Assembly (NCBI GenBank): GCA_012934845.2
Contig: WNNJ02000797.1
Location: 104,179-168,178, forward strand
Direction: 5' to 3'
DNA from: Pomphorhynchus laevis
Taxonomy: Eukaryota > Acanthocephala > Palaeacanthocephala > Echinorhynchida > Pomphorhynchidae
DNA: 64,000 bases
The notes beneath the pieces were generated by a model. That model saw only the letters and a list, made by a program, of their open reading frames with translations, searched no databases and was not told the origin of the DNA. Made by a program: the position numbers and the translations under genes. Of this stretch, positions 11,306 through 22,929 are shown in pieces. Positions within the stretch are counted from its first letter, which is position 1. Every line of letters starts with the position of its first letter.

Positions 11306-12849
11306 ATTATTAAATAATTTATTCTTTAAAAATTAATTAACTTGATAAATTTGTATTAAATAAGCAATGGAAATCTCTCATTTATATTCTCAATCATCTC
11401 TCTGACCTTTTCGCTTTTTGCACGATGATTAAAAAATATTATTGTCTTAACACGTTACCATGGTTTGATGTTGAGCTCCAAAAATGCTGAAAGGTTGTAA
11501 TCGATTATTCGGGAAATACCGTGTGTGAAAATTAAAAAGAGTATGAAAATTAAAAAGTGTAAATTGCGAAAACTATATAATAAAATAATTGTCAACCTTG
11601 AGCGCTTTTAGTAATACCTCAATCAAAGTAAGTTAAATTGTAATGTTAGTAAATAAATTACTATCGAATGAGATATAACTATGGTCGCCATTGGACATTA
11701 GTAATACTTTTGCATATAGGGCAAACTATTTTCAGCACAGGATACTGTTTTTTTTATTATACCTCCGAAACCTGCATCCAAATTAAGAAAAATGCTAATG
11801 TGGTTGTATTTAAAGTGTCTAACCTCCCTTCATCTGGCGATGTTTACCATCTTCTAAAGATGTTTAGTTATCACTTATAATCTTGTTATCAAACCTATTT
11901 TGACTTTCTATTGATTGTCATCAAGTTCCATCTATGTTCCTGTCATCGAGAAAGGAGATCGTTGTATTCGAGCTACCTCATAACATGTGATTTAGAATTT
12001 AAATAGGAAAAATATAGTAAGGAAAATAAAAATTTAGCCGTGTTTCTCGAAGCAACATTGTTTCTGGTGTATGAGTAGTGTAGTTTCGAGAAAAGTAGCC
12101 TAAATTTTAAATTCGCTGACTTCTCAACAACTTGATCCCAACACAAAATGTATATGCTGCTTCTAAATACATTTAAACTAATATTTATAATGCCCAGTTA
12201 ATACAACTGGCTTTAGAGCATAGTGACGAATGCAATTTAAATGCTATATGTATCCTCAGAAAATCTGTGTTGGTCTTATAAACAACTCACAGTTTAAACC
12301 TAGAATGCAAGGAAGAAGTACGGACGATAGTGTATGATACTGCTCCGAATTCTTAGCTTGACTATTCAGTGAACAGGTACTGGGTTTAAAGAGGATCGAC
12401 CTACTAACTCGACTTTTGCTTTGCTGCACGTTAATGTCGGAGTGCCGGATGCTTACCTGGTAGTAGTGGACACTCAGGAGAGTGATCCTAGATTACGAAT
12501 ATTTAGTAGAAAAAGAACGCTACTAGTATCAGCATCCCACGAGCGTCATGATACGCCTTGGTATCTCAAAGAGCACTTAACTTGATTAAACTATACAGAC
12601 ATTTGAGCGTCATAGAGGTAGAGTTAAAGAACAATATACTGCTCAACTCGCTATAGCTCAAGAATCTATCAATATTGTCATAAGTTTAGTGCATCATTCC
12701 ACATACAGATACCCTGGAATGATGATGGCAATATTCTATCGTGTACTGGATGTGCTACTACCGCCGCTGAGAGATATTGTCAAGCTTATGTCTCCTTCTT
12801 GGAGAAGAACTATCTTGATAAAGGTGCGATTATATTTAAACCTATACAG
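11306..12849. other. Intergenic sequence with a weak coding-like patch
   Basis: Between the EAAT gene and LINE-A copy 1. From about 12380 to 12830 base composition rises and short frames appear (for example one reading LHVNVGVPDAYLVVVDT), interrupted by stops. It may be an old retroelement fragment, but I cannot assign a family. 11668-11880 is an ORF without recognisable features and is not called. Confidence 0.4.
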
Positions 12850-13678
12850 GCATAGATAAAAATTAATAATATACAGACGTTATTATCAAGCGAGTACATC
12901 ATATCTTTTGAAAATGATTTCAATATAACAAAAGTGAGATTTTTGAACGACAATAAAGGGAATCAAATTCCCGTGGCATTAGCCCTAGCATCCGTCAAAT
13001 ACGCGATGCGTTTTGCACACTCAAAGTTTAACCCAAACTTGGGACATAACTTAATTTTCACAATGCTGGAATCCGACTCATTAACCTACCCCCACTGCAA
13101 CACCTGTCATCAGTGGGGGCACTGGGCAAGCAGATGCGAGAGTAAGCAAACATGCGGGGTATGTGAATCTGCCGACAAACATGAGAAATTCCTTCTAAAA
13201 CCGAAGTGCTCAAACTGTAGTGGAGACCACCCCGCGTGGTCTCACAAATGCAAAGCATTTAAAGAGTACCAGCTGAGGCATAAGAAAAAATCAAACAATC
13301 AAATAACCTATGAGCAAGCCTCTGAACCGACTACGATGGACACCAGTACAGGTAACAAGATAAATGTAATGGATATGTCCAATTATATGGATTGTAGAAT
13401 CCAAGCAGCAATAACACAAGTAGAGAAAATGATCAAAGATTCGATAAGTAACCTTTTTCAAGCCATGGCCATCCCCATGACAGACAGTCAGAGAAAGGTC
13501 GCCATCACAATGCTATTAGACTCTCCATCCGACATTGCTGGCATAAATATCAGCCGTGGGGTATTTTTACAGAAAAATAAATCGATTACATGTCATAAAG
13601 CTCTGCGGCCCATTTCGATTCAAAACTCCCTCATCTCCATTAACGAAAAAGCGCATGCGCGTAAAATTCGCGACAATC
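12850..13678 (+). mobile_element. LINE-A copy 1, ORF1 end joined to RT start
   Basis: Non-LTR retrotransposon of the I/Jockey/R1 kind. The ORF at 12934-13704 is the C-terminal half of ORF1, with knuckles of the form CxxC-x4-H-x4-C (CNTCHQWGHWASRC), CGVC and CSNCSGDHPAWSHKC. It runs without a break into sequence that precedes the RT in ORF2 (DIAGINISRGVF, RPISIQNSLIS), so the endonuclease region has been lost by an internal deletion. It continues at 14535 after an inserted LINE. Confidence 0.8.
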
Positions 13679-14530
13679 GAGATACCGTGATGGTTTCTCG
13701 ATAATGCAATGCTTCGACTCAAAGTGAACCCTGAGAAATGTTTCCACCTACATATTGGAAAAGGAACCTTCACTGGTAGCTACCGAATTGATGGCTGTCA
13801 GATTGTAGAAATCTCGCAAATGTCGGACCTAGGTGTGATTGTAACTAGTGACTTAGGCTCCCGCTCTTATGTCGATCATGCTGTAAGCAAGTGCGTTCGC
13901 CTCCTCGATCTAGTAGGTAGGGTGTTCGGTCATCTTGATTCTGTGGGATTGCGTACCCTTTACCAATGCGCAATCCTACCACACATGCTGTATGGGTCCG
14001 TCGTTGCTCACCCTCAGTTCCAGCTTGAGCTAGACGCTTACGAACGCATTATTTATCGGTGCACACATTTGGTGCGGTTCATACGTTCGTTACCTTATGA
14101 GCAAGGCCTGCGCTGTCTTGACGTTCCCTTTAGTGAACATTTCAATAAAATTTAATGATCTCATGTTTGTGTGGAGGTGCTTGAACACCCCAGACCACTG
14201 TTGCAAGGACACGTTTGAGCTAAGAACCAACGATCGCCTACGTGGTCACGACTATATGCTAAAGAGAAGATGAGCCTGCAATAAACGAATTTTAACAATC
14301 CATGATAGAATTGTACCTATCTGAAATGGTCTACCTGCTGTGATGATAAATGATAAACATGTTAGTTTTAAACGACGGTTGCAAAATTATCTCAGGATAC
14401 GTTGTCGTCATGACTGGATTGCACATTATTTCGTCTATTTATTTAATTTTTAATTTTTCTTCTGTTTTCCCTGTTGTGAACCAACATGTTCGAGATGTTC
14501 AAGCTCTTTTGTTGTCGAAAATATAATAAT
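13679..14530 (+). mobile_element. LINE-C (CR1/Jockey-like) 3' part inserted in LINE-A copy 1
   Basis: A 5'-truncated non-LTR element. The ORF 13709-14155 encodes the end of an RT and the C-terminal domain: LKVNPEKCFHLHIGK, MSDLGVIVTSDL and LRTLYQCAILPHMLYGSVV follow the NPxKC, DLGV and LEYxS landmarks of Jockey/CR1-type elements. It ends in a TAATAATAAT-type tail. AATC flanks it at 13675-13678 and 14531-14534, a possible short target-site duplication. The LINE-A sequence resumes directly after it. Confidence 0.75.
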
Positions 14531-14534
14531 AATC

Positions 14535-15086
14535 TAAGTAGGTGAAATTTAATCCCACCAGATTTTCATGGGTACGTAAAAGATCGCTCGATCCATTTAG
14601 CAATAGATGAAGTGCATCAGTTTTGTCGGGATAATAGCCATCAACTTGCTGTGGCTGTTTTCCTTGACTTTTCTGCTGCATTTTACCGTATCTCCATTCC
14701 CTTCGTTATCTCCTCTCACAGGTACCTCTGGTTGCCTGCGAGAATTGTTAACAAGATGGAAATATTATTGCATACCAAGCGATTCTTCTATAAAGACGAC
14801 GATGATGCGCATCAGTTCTACCCTATTACGGGTGTGCCTCAATACTCCACACTTTATCCAATCTTGTATCTTGCTGTCTGCATTGAACTCTATGAAAAAA
14901 TTAAATATGATCAACATCTTGTGGTATACGCTGATGATACCACATCCCTGTTCTCCGGAGGCAGGTGCAAATATGTAGTCTCGGACATCAGTTGTTTCTT
15001 TTTAAGATTAAAAGACCAGTTAACCAAATCAAATCATATTTTAAACTTCTCCCTAAGTATCCGGGCCGTCGGTGTACACTGTTTCC
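14535..15086 (+). mobile_element. LINE-A copy 1, RT part after the insertion
   Basis: Resumes LINE-A exactly where the sequence at 13678 stopped (compare 50408). It encodes the RT palm: AVFLDFSAAFYRISIPFVIS, then ITGVPQYSTLYPILYLA and VVYADDTTSLFS with the YADD box. The usual Asp of AAFD is Tyr here, and stops occur in the other parts. It is truncated at a long AT microsatellite. Confidence 0.8.
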
Positions 15087-15188
<102 letters not shown>

Positions 15189-15325
15189 CGAAAAATCGCT
15201 TGAAACTGTGGTCCAGGAGCCTAATCTGGCTACTATTGATTTAAAATCCATATGATATGCTAAAAAACTGGACTGCGATCATCAGCTCCATCAGTCTAAT
15301 GTATCACTCCGAGACATATATATAG

Positions 15326-15672
15326 TGCCTGATGCATGGTTAAACCGCAATACGTACTGCCATGCACAGAGCTTATGCTAAATTTCCTCTGATGATTCAG
15401 ATTAAGGGTAGTTCTGTTTTTCAAGCTTTAGACATTGTTTACGCGTGTGTTAAGGTGCCTATGGATGATTATTAAAGTCACGGTACTGATGAGCTCCGTT
15501 AGAGCGAAACGCGTATACCGTTGTTGAAGTTTGTCGTCACACATAGGATGACTGGGCATACGTAGCGACTTTGAATATTGCGAGAATAATTCGGTTATAT
15601 TTATTGATCTGATGAGGATATATAGAATGCTGCCTGGTGTTTATGCCTCATTATGAGGAAATCTATTTACTA
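15326..15672 (+). repeat. Hammerhead-bearing repeat, solo copy
   Basis: A ~345-bp segment from AGTGCCTGATGCATGG to the block CTGCCTGGTGTTTATGCCTC and TGAGGAAA. It is closely related to the two plus copies and one minus copy at 59695-60965. It holds a complete type I hammerhead ribozyme at 15480-15521. It has no protein-coding capacity. The layout fits a retrozyme monomer or a Penelope terminal repeat. Confidence 0.75.
15480..15521 (+). ncRNA. Type I hammerhead ribozyme, complete core
   Basis: Stem I ACGGTA (15480-15485) pairs perfectly with TACCGT (15516-15521). Core CTGATGA is at 15486-15492. Stem II is GCTC/GAGC (15493-15496 with 15502-15505) with loop CGTTA. GAAA is at 15506-15509. Stem III is a minimal two pairs (AC/GT). 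The expected cleavage is after A15515 in the triplet GTA. All invariant core positions are present. Such tiny stem III hammerheads are typical of Penelope elements and retrozymes and are thought to act as dimers. Confidence 0.85.
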
Positions 15673-15708
15673 TATTTGATGGTGATATACGAATTAACTC
15701 GTATTAAT

Positions 15709-15810
15709 GCAGTGATGCTACCTATAACTTTTCAGCTAACTGATTATTTGTTAATTTTTCCGTTGTCGAGACAACTATTCCAAAGATATTGTAAGTTTTG
15801 TTTTTTACTC
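15709..15810 (+). repeat. Dispersed repeat, first copy
   Basis: About 100 bp that recur at 16887-16990 in the same orientation, sharing CTTTTCAGCTAACTGATT and ATTTGTTAATTTTT and then CAACTATTCCAAAGA. Divergence is moderate. Family unknown. Confidence 0.6.
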
Positions 15811-16886
15811 GATACCCATGAGTTGGCGTTGATATTCATTAAACGTAAGCATTACACTATAAAAGTATTGCACTATATATAAAAGTAAACGAAAGTATTG
15901 CACTATAAACTGATCTATGAAGGTTGCATATGGAGAGGTTGCAATACACCGGACTTTTATCTACCATCATATGTTAAATAAAGAACACAATGAATGTAAA
16001 GGGGTGGTATTGTAAAATACCATCTCTTAAATTCAAAAGTTGCCTTTAGGTAGTATTGTAAGATATACTTTCAATCTATGCGCTCAGCCAATTAGAAAAA
16101 GGCAACTTTCGAATATGATGGTTAACGCTGTCATTACAAAGTTATTTCTTTCGGTAAACCTTAGGAACGATTCTGGACCCGGATGATTAATAATAATTTC
16201 ACTGATTGGGATCATAAGCAAGAAGTTTATGATTGGAGTCATGTCGACAATATGATACTTACGCACGATTCTAAACATTATAAGTTAATAATAGTGCATA
16301 AATTGCTTGTTCTCCTCAAATTCGGAAATCTCTCTTTGAATATAGATAAGTATATTCTCCGAACTTGCAGGAATATAAAATTCCTCGGAGATCACTGGTC
16401 ACAATCAAGGGTGACCAATCTCTAAGGATGATTAAACACGATTCTGTGAAGCTGTCACACACACCTAAGAATTCTCAAAGCCCTGTGAACAATATGCAGG
16501 TATGTGCTTAAGATATTATAAATTACTATTTGCCTTACTTCTCGACGGCGCACAAACTCCTATACCAGGATGGCCTTTGGTAATTCTTGTTTTTGACAAT
16601 ATTGACCACTTTAGGCATCGATGGAGTAAATAAACAAGTAATGAGAGCATTTTTATTTGTTTAATTTATGTTGTTAATTCTATGTCGTTTATTTTATATT
16701 TTGTTTGCAATTATTAAAAAATAATGATATCATGTTCATTTCATTATAAGCAATCGACATTTATTGTTCTAAAAAGCTGTACAAGAACACAAAACGATCA
16801 GGATATTATCAATGAGGTGGATAGCTAAGGTACCAGTAATTGTAATTGGATAAAATTTAATTTCTCAAGGTTAACATTTATTTTAA

Positions 16887-16990
16887 GCCAGTGTTGCTAC
16901 ATTTAACTTTTCAGCTAACTGATTATTTGTTAATTTTTACTTTTTTGATTCAACTATTCCAAAGAGATATAATGCAAGTTTTGTATTTGA
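16887..16990 (+). repeat. Dispersed repeat, second copy
   Basis: Second copy of the repeat at 15709-15810, about 1.2 kb downstream. The surrounding sequence (15673-17679) is otherwise AT-rich intergenic DNA without a recognisable gene. Confidence 0.6.
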
Positions 16991-17679
16991 AAAATAAAAT
17001 TCAAAATTTCATTAAAATCCTTGTTCACCTGCATTGATGTCACTAATAATTCAAATTTCCCTTATGCAAAACTAGCAATCGATTCACTAGCAATTTGCTG
17101 GTATCCTTTTTATTTTAATTCTAACAACAATAACAGCGTGTGAATTTCAAATAGAACAAGCGAGGCAAGCATTTGACAAAACTGTAAATAATAAATTATC
17201 GTTCAATAAAAAGGTTTCATCGAAGATGTGCTTTTTCAACGAAAGCCTTTACTTATCATATGTTATTGCAATCGCCATTCTAGTCATTCATATAAATAAG
17301 ATTATTTAATGAGTGAAAATTAAATTTAACTTTTCCACGCAATTTTAATTTAAAATTTGCATAAAAATTTTACGCAAACGTGAATTTTACTGATATATTT
17401 ACATTTTGAGATCTTAGATATAATTGTAGCAAATAAAAAAACACAGTTTTTACAAGTACCATGTTCTATCAGAGTTATCATTTTATATTTTAGTCAAAGC
17501 AACAAACATTTGAAATCGGCATTTACGATTTCTTTAGAAAAAGACCTAATTATGATATATTATGATATTCACCGAAACAGTCGCAAAGTTTCATGCGGAT
17601 GTTATTATAGTAATGAGAAGTGGAACGTTACAACGAAAAACTACACAGAAAATACAAATCACAATAAACATTAATTATT

Positions 17680-17808
17680 CTAGTGTAATTCGAAATGATG
17701 ATGTGCTCGAAGTGTCGAACAGAGCTCCAAGATCGATTTACGTATATGTCGATCATTGAAAACCTCATTTGGGATCGATGGCTGACACCGAGGCTGATTG
17801 CAATTCAA
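17680..17808 (-). CDS. SCAI: SCAI, last coding exon
   Basis: C-terminal exon of SCAI, a nuclear protein that binds the MRTF/MAL-SRF complex and represses its targets. Read from 17808 after a good acceptor (TTTTTAG) to the stop TAG at 17680-17682. It encodes LNCNQPRCQPSIPNEV, then FNDRHIRKSILELC and STLRAHHHFELH. This aligns without gaps to the human C-terminal region (NYPESYPQLPRDETVEN, HLQKHILELASIL). The preceding exon should end in phase 0. Confidence 0.85.
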   Translation of the reverse strand: MNCNQPRCQPSIPNEVFNDRHIRKSILELCSTLRAHHHFELH

Positions 17809-19680
17809 CTAAAAACAGTCAAAAAGCAATGTACATTAGCGGATTATTCAATTAAACATAATACACATTCGTGCTCTCAAAATAGCACGAATAATTCAAC
17901 TTTAAATTTGATTTGATAACATTTAATATCTTCGAAAAATAACATTTATTATCAATATTTATAAATTTCATTTGTCTGTTAATGAAAGTGCAAAATAATT
18001 TGTATTTACAACATCGGTAGTGTGTAATCAGTATATTATTAGAACAACAGGTACAAAATATATCCCATTTGAAGAGGATTTAGTCCTTATTTTGTGAGAA
18101 TTTGGTCCTGATTCGGTGAGGATTCTGTCCTATTGCTACTGATGGATTAAATAACATGAACATAATTCAACATCAGTTCCTCTAGAATACCCCTAATCCT
18201 GATTCCAAAACATGATGAGGATAATATTAATTATGCAAATCTATCCATGGAAGACTATAACAATTAGTAATATATATATTAGTAATATAATATTATAATT
18301 ATTAATATAATATTGTAATATAATATAATATTAGTAACATAATTAGTAATTATAACAACGTATTTCAATTGGTTAAATTTAGGATATATAAAAATATATT
18401 TAAAGACTTATAAATATTTTAGATTTATACGATATATGATATGATATGATATTTTAAATTCTATAAAACTTTTAGATAATTTTTCCAGGTATAACTTTCA
18501 GATAGTTAATTTGATTCTTATTCGTCAATACGTGCACTATAAAGAATGCAATAACATTGAATATACTAATGATTTTAGTGCTGAACTAAAACTGTTTTAC
18601 CTAAACAATATGTTATTGTCTAATATAAAAAAGATCCGAGACAGGCTTCGACTTTAAGTAATTTATTAGCATTCAATATAATCATCGAGCTATTTGTATT
18701 TGCTTATTAATAAGGAAAGTAAGCAGCAAAGAATTTACATTTATTCTAAAATCTAAAAGGTGACACTTAAGTCAGCATTCGTAAGTAAATGAATTTTCTG
18801 ATAATAAATAAACAGCTTTTTAAGATACTGTAAAAATATAATTGCTCATTGACCTGTATTTTATAATTGTTTCAACTAATTGTTGAACCATAATGTTTAC
18901 AATTTAGTAATGCAGTAAAGGTTGTTATATCTTTATTACATTCTGTTATATCCTTTAAACAAATACGTTCTTCTTAAATACATACAACGATGGCATGCAT
19001 GTCTTTCTGCGCTAACTATATAAAAATAGAAATAATCTCTATAAAATAAATATAATGCTTGTATATAATATGTGACTTGTAATTTGAAGATACAAGTGAT
19101 TGTATAATTGGCTAATTACATCTACTTGATCCAATTAATCTAATTGAATAATTACATCCAATTAGTCGAGTGATTGCAGCATGATTGGATAATTGTATCT
19201 GACATAGAATTATCGATTAAAATTTAGAAATAAAGTCTAATAAGGAAAATTTTTATCTGTATTAGTCGACGCTAAGGCAATTTGCTACTACAAAAATATT
19301 TAAAATTTTAAATAAGATTACATATCATTAAAAAATATAAATATAAACGCAAATCGCTATTCAGCAATAGAACGAGCTGGAATATTGGTTTATAAACCAA
19401 TTTAATTGCTTAATTAGCAGAAATTCTGAGTGACTAGTTGTGAATATTCAGAACTCTTTAAAATTTTAAAATATTCTGATTTAATAAATATTCAAGAACG
19501 CAAAAATTTGCTTTATCCAAAAAAATTATAGAAATCATTAAAACATTATTGTAATTAATATATTAAATAATTGCATAACAAAAATTGCAATTTTTATAGT
19601 TTTAATACAATTTATTGATATTTAAATAAAGTTAAGGTAATTTTTATAAAAATTATACCCATTAAATTTTCAAATTAAAA
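17809..19680. other. SCAI intron, AT-rich, with a diverged PLE-B tail
   Basis: Mostly featureless. Around 18175-18220 a diverged match to the PLE-B 3' tail is visible (CAGTTCCTCTAGAATACCCC followed by TAATCCTGATTCC). One SCAI exon of roughly 86 nt ought to lie between 17808 and 22930, but I could not identify it. Confidence 0.45.
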
Positions 19681-19681
19681 C

Positions 19682-19900
19682 GCTGCAGGATTAAACATGC
19701 AAGATTTAACATGCCGAAGTTAACATGCAAGATTTAGCATGCTGATTTAGTACACAAGATTTAGCATACAGGATTTAGCAAAAGCGATATAGCATGCAGG
19801 ATTTAGCATGCAAGATTTATCATTCAGAATTTAACATGCAAGATTTGGCATACATGATTTACCATGCCTGATTTACAATATAGGATTTAGCATGAATAAT
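19682..19900 (+). repeat. 14-bp minisatellite, first block
   Basis: Degenerate tandem copies of a 14-bp unit close to GCATGCAGGATTTA, with frequent variants (CATGCAAGATTTA, CATACAGGATTTA). It is interrupted by about 1.1 kb of unrelated sequence and resumes at 20990. Confidence 0.9.
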
Positions 19901-20600
19901 TTAAAAAGAACGAGTATTACAACGACAAATTGTGCACGTCGGAGCTTCAAAAGGATTTAGAAGTAACTTTTAAAAACAACTATAGGGGAAGCTGGTCTAA
20001 TGAATTTTGCTTACAAATTGTTCTTGAAGACATGGGCAACGCTGGACAGTCGTCCGGGTGATACTGTGGATGATCGAGAGGATTTTCCTGAACGCTTAGA
20101 ACGCTCTCTTAAACATTCCTTGTTGGATTTTCTCAATTCGATGGATGTTTTGCGTTTTTTACATTGACCATATCGAAGACAACTTCAAGTGGTTCATAGG
20201 TTACGATTGTGATGAACTATTTATCGAGGGCAGTGATGGCACTATATATGTTCATGGAGAAATCAACGTGGGATCTATCGACGATGCAGATGAACGATCT
20301 GAAGACTTGTATGATAACAAAATCGAAACCGAAAGAGAGTGTGATGATGCTCTTATTGATAGCAAAACTGGAAACGACAGTGATGAGAATTGTTAAGACA
20401 CCTGGGATTATAGTTCAGAGGATGACACTGTAGATACTTTTAATATCGTTAGTGTAATTGATGCTCTATCAGATAACAGAAGCAATGACTGTAACGGTTA
20501 TGGGAATGACTACCATAAGATTATAGCGTTGATGGAGGACAACAACGATTCTGGAAATTACCACTGCTGTAGTGTGGAAAAAAGATTGGTTTTAAAAAAG
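19901..20600 (+). pseudogene. BTG/Tob-like (antiproliferative family) coding remnant, tentative
   Basis: A GC-richer stretch embedded in the minisatellite. One frame from about 19937 reads ELQKDLEVTFKNNYRGSWSN, reminiscent of the ELxxxLxxxYxxHWxPE box A of BTG/Tob proteins. After frame changes, 20165-20270 reads FKWFIGYDCDELFIEGSDG and TIYVHGE, which lines up with the LTxWVDPYEVSYRIGEDGS and ICVLYE box of the same family. An acidic tail follows to 20397. At least two frame shifts separate these pieces and there is no intron structure, so it would be a processed or captured, decayed copy. Identity is low; it could be an unrelated gene. Confidence 0.35.
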
Positions 20601-20989
20601 GCTTGAGGTTTCCGATTGTGGTTGTTTCACTGATACAGTAACGTGTTGGAAATTCTAAAGAAAATAATCCTTACTACAAAGCAAACTTAGTACCACTAAA
20701 TTTCTCAGCTAATTTCCGAAGGTGTCTCACCTGCGATAGCCTTGGCTGCGGTATGGAGTTCGGAAACGTAAGTCCTTTAAGAAGACGGGCAGTGGAAGGC
20801 TCCTTCAGACTGGAAAAACAAAGCTTTATAGGAAGTGATGTGTTCGAACAGAAGGGAGGTGTGGAGATCATGCGACAAGACCGCAGGCGTCCGTCTGCAA
20901 GAATCCTCTCCTTATGTGGTACTAATCCTTCGATATTTGCTTATATATTCTAATTTTTGACAAAACTTTTTCCACATACGGTTGTATCA
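20601..20989. other. Unassigned GC-richer segment inside the minisatellite
   Basis: Contains a frame on the plus strand (20753-20953) and a longer open stretch including CLTCDSLGCGMEFG. It may be the 3' continuation of the coding remnant to its left. No family recognised. Confidence 0.3.
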
Positions 20990-22545
20990 GGATTTGGCAT
21001 GCAAAATAAACATACATAATTAAACATGCAAGATTTACCATCACGATTTAGAATGACGTCATGCTAAATCGTCATTTAGCATGACGATTTAGCATGCAGG
21101 ATTTAGAATGTAGAATTTAGCATGCATGATTTAACTTGAAGGAATCATCGTGCAGGATTAAACATGCAGAATTTAGAATGTAGAATTTAGCATGCATGAT
21201 TTAACTTGAAGCAATTATCATGCAGGATTTATCATGTAGGATTTAGCATGCATGATTTGACATGAAGGATTTAGAATGAACGATTTAGCATGCATGATTT
21301 AGCATGCAGGATTTAGCATGCAGGATTTAGCATGCAGGATTTAGCGTGCATAATTTACCATGAAAGATTTAGCATGCTGGATTAATCATGCAAGATTTAG
21401 CACGCTGGATTTAACAAACAAGATTTAAAATACAGGATTTAGAATGCAGGAATTAGCACGCAGAATTTACCATGAAGGATTTAGCATGCTGGATTAATCA
21501 TGCAAGATTTAGCATGCTGGATTTAACAAACAAGATTTAAAATACAGGATTTAGAATGCAGGAATTAGCAAGCACGATTTAGCATGCTGAATTTAACATG
21601 AAGGATTTAGCATGCTGGATTTAACAAAAAGGATTTAAAATACAGGATTTAGAATGCAGGATTTAGCATGCAAGATTTTGCATGATGGGCATAGCACACT
21701 GGATATAGCATTCAATATTTAGCATGATGGATTTAGCATACAGGATATAGCATGCAAGATTTGCATTGCAGGGATTATCATGCGGGAGTTATGCATGATT
21801 TAGCACGCAGGATATAGCATGCAGGATTAATCATGTAAAACTTAGCGTGCATGATATACCACACAGGATATAGCATGCAGGATTTATCATGTAAAATTTA
21901 GCATGCAAGATTTAGCATGCAGAAATTATCATGAAGAATTAAGCATGCAGGATTTACCATGCAGGATCAATTATGCAGGATTTATGATGCTAAATTTACC
22001 ATGCAGGATTAAGCATGAAAATTTAGAATGGAGTTAGCTTGCAAGATTTAGCAAGCAGGATTTAGCAAGTATGATTTAGTAAGAAGGATTTATCAAGCAG
22101 GATTTAACATGCAAGATTTTGCTTGCCGGATTTAGCATGCCTGATTTAGCATGCAAGATTTAACATGCAGAATTTATCATGAAGGATTAAGCATGCAGGA
22201 TTTACCATGTAGGATTTAACATGAAGATTTAGAATGGAGTTAGCTTGCGAGATTTAACAAACAGGATTTAGCAAGTAGGATTTAGCAAGCAGGATTTAGC
22301 AAACAAAATTTAACATGCTAGATTTTGCTTTCCGAATTTAGCATGCAGGCTTTAGCATGTAAGATTTAGCATGTAGGATTTAGCATGCAATATCTAGCAT
22401 GCAGGATTTAGAATGATGGATTTAGCATACAGGATATAGCATGCAAGATTTAGCATTATGGATTTAGCGTGCAGGATATAACGTGCAAGATTTGCATTGC
22501 AAGGATTATCATGCAGGAATTAGCATGCAAGATTTAGCATGCACG
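20990..22545 (+). repeat. 14-bp minisatellite, main block
   Basis: About 110 degenerate copies of a unit near GCATGCAGGATTTA across 1.55 kb. Many units keep the palindromic GCATGC. Longer-period structure is visible: larger groups of units recur, such as the two similar blocks starting near 21355 and 21470. Confidence 0.93.
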
Positions 22546-22929
22546 ATTTTTTTGTTCAAAGGATCGTTATACTACAAGATTTGTCTTTTTGTTACAGTAT
22601 CATATTTTGCAGAAATATGAAAATTATAAATATGATAAAATCTGCATCGCGTTTAGTAACGAGGGCCATTATACTGTCTAAGTGTAACTAAGTGTTGATT
22701 TGCTACAAGTGGATAAAACTACAAAAGAATTGTTAAAGACTACAAATAAATCAACAATAAAATTAAATGTATATTTACATTGAAGCGTCGATCCATCGAA
22801 AGTGTTATAGCAAAGAGTAAGAATCGATTAAGTAATGTAGCCAACACCTGGTCTGAATAAAATCGTATAAACCCAAACTCTAAATTGATATATAATACAT
22901 TGTTATTTTAAGACTACGTAAACACTAAC

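Noticed and set aside
11668-11880. Plus-strand ORF of 70 codons between the two host genes
   Set aside because: No family features, no codon bias or splice context; length is within chance for AT-rich DNA.
18950-19020. Minus-strand frame reading ...IVSAERHACHRC... as the missing SCAI exon
   Set aside because: It could start in the right phase only at a second AG, no donor ends it in phase 0, and similarity to human RFIFCSATMRMHKIF is weak.
22560-22690. Minus-strand frame after a good acceptor near 22690 as the missing SCAI exon
   Set aside because: After a few plausible residues it turns into low-complexity Ile/Phe and its only donor is out of phase with the last exon.
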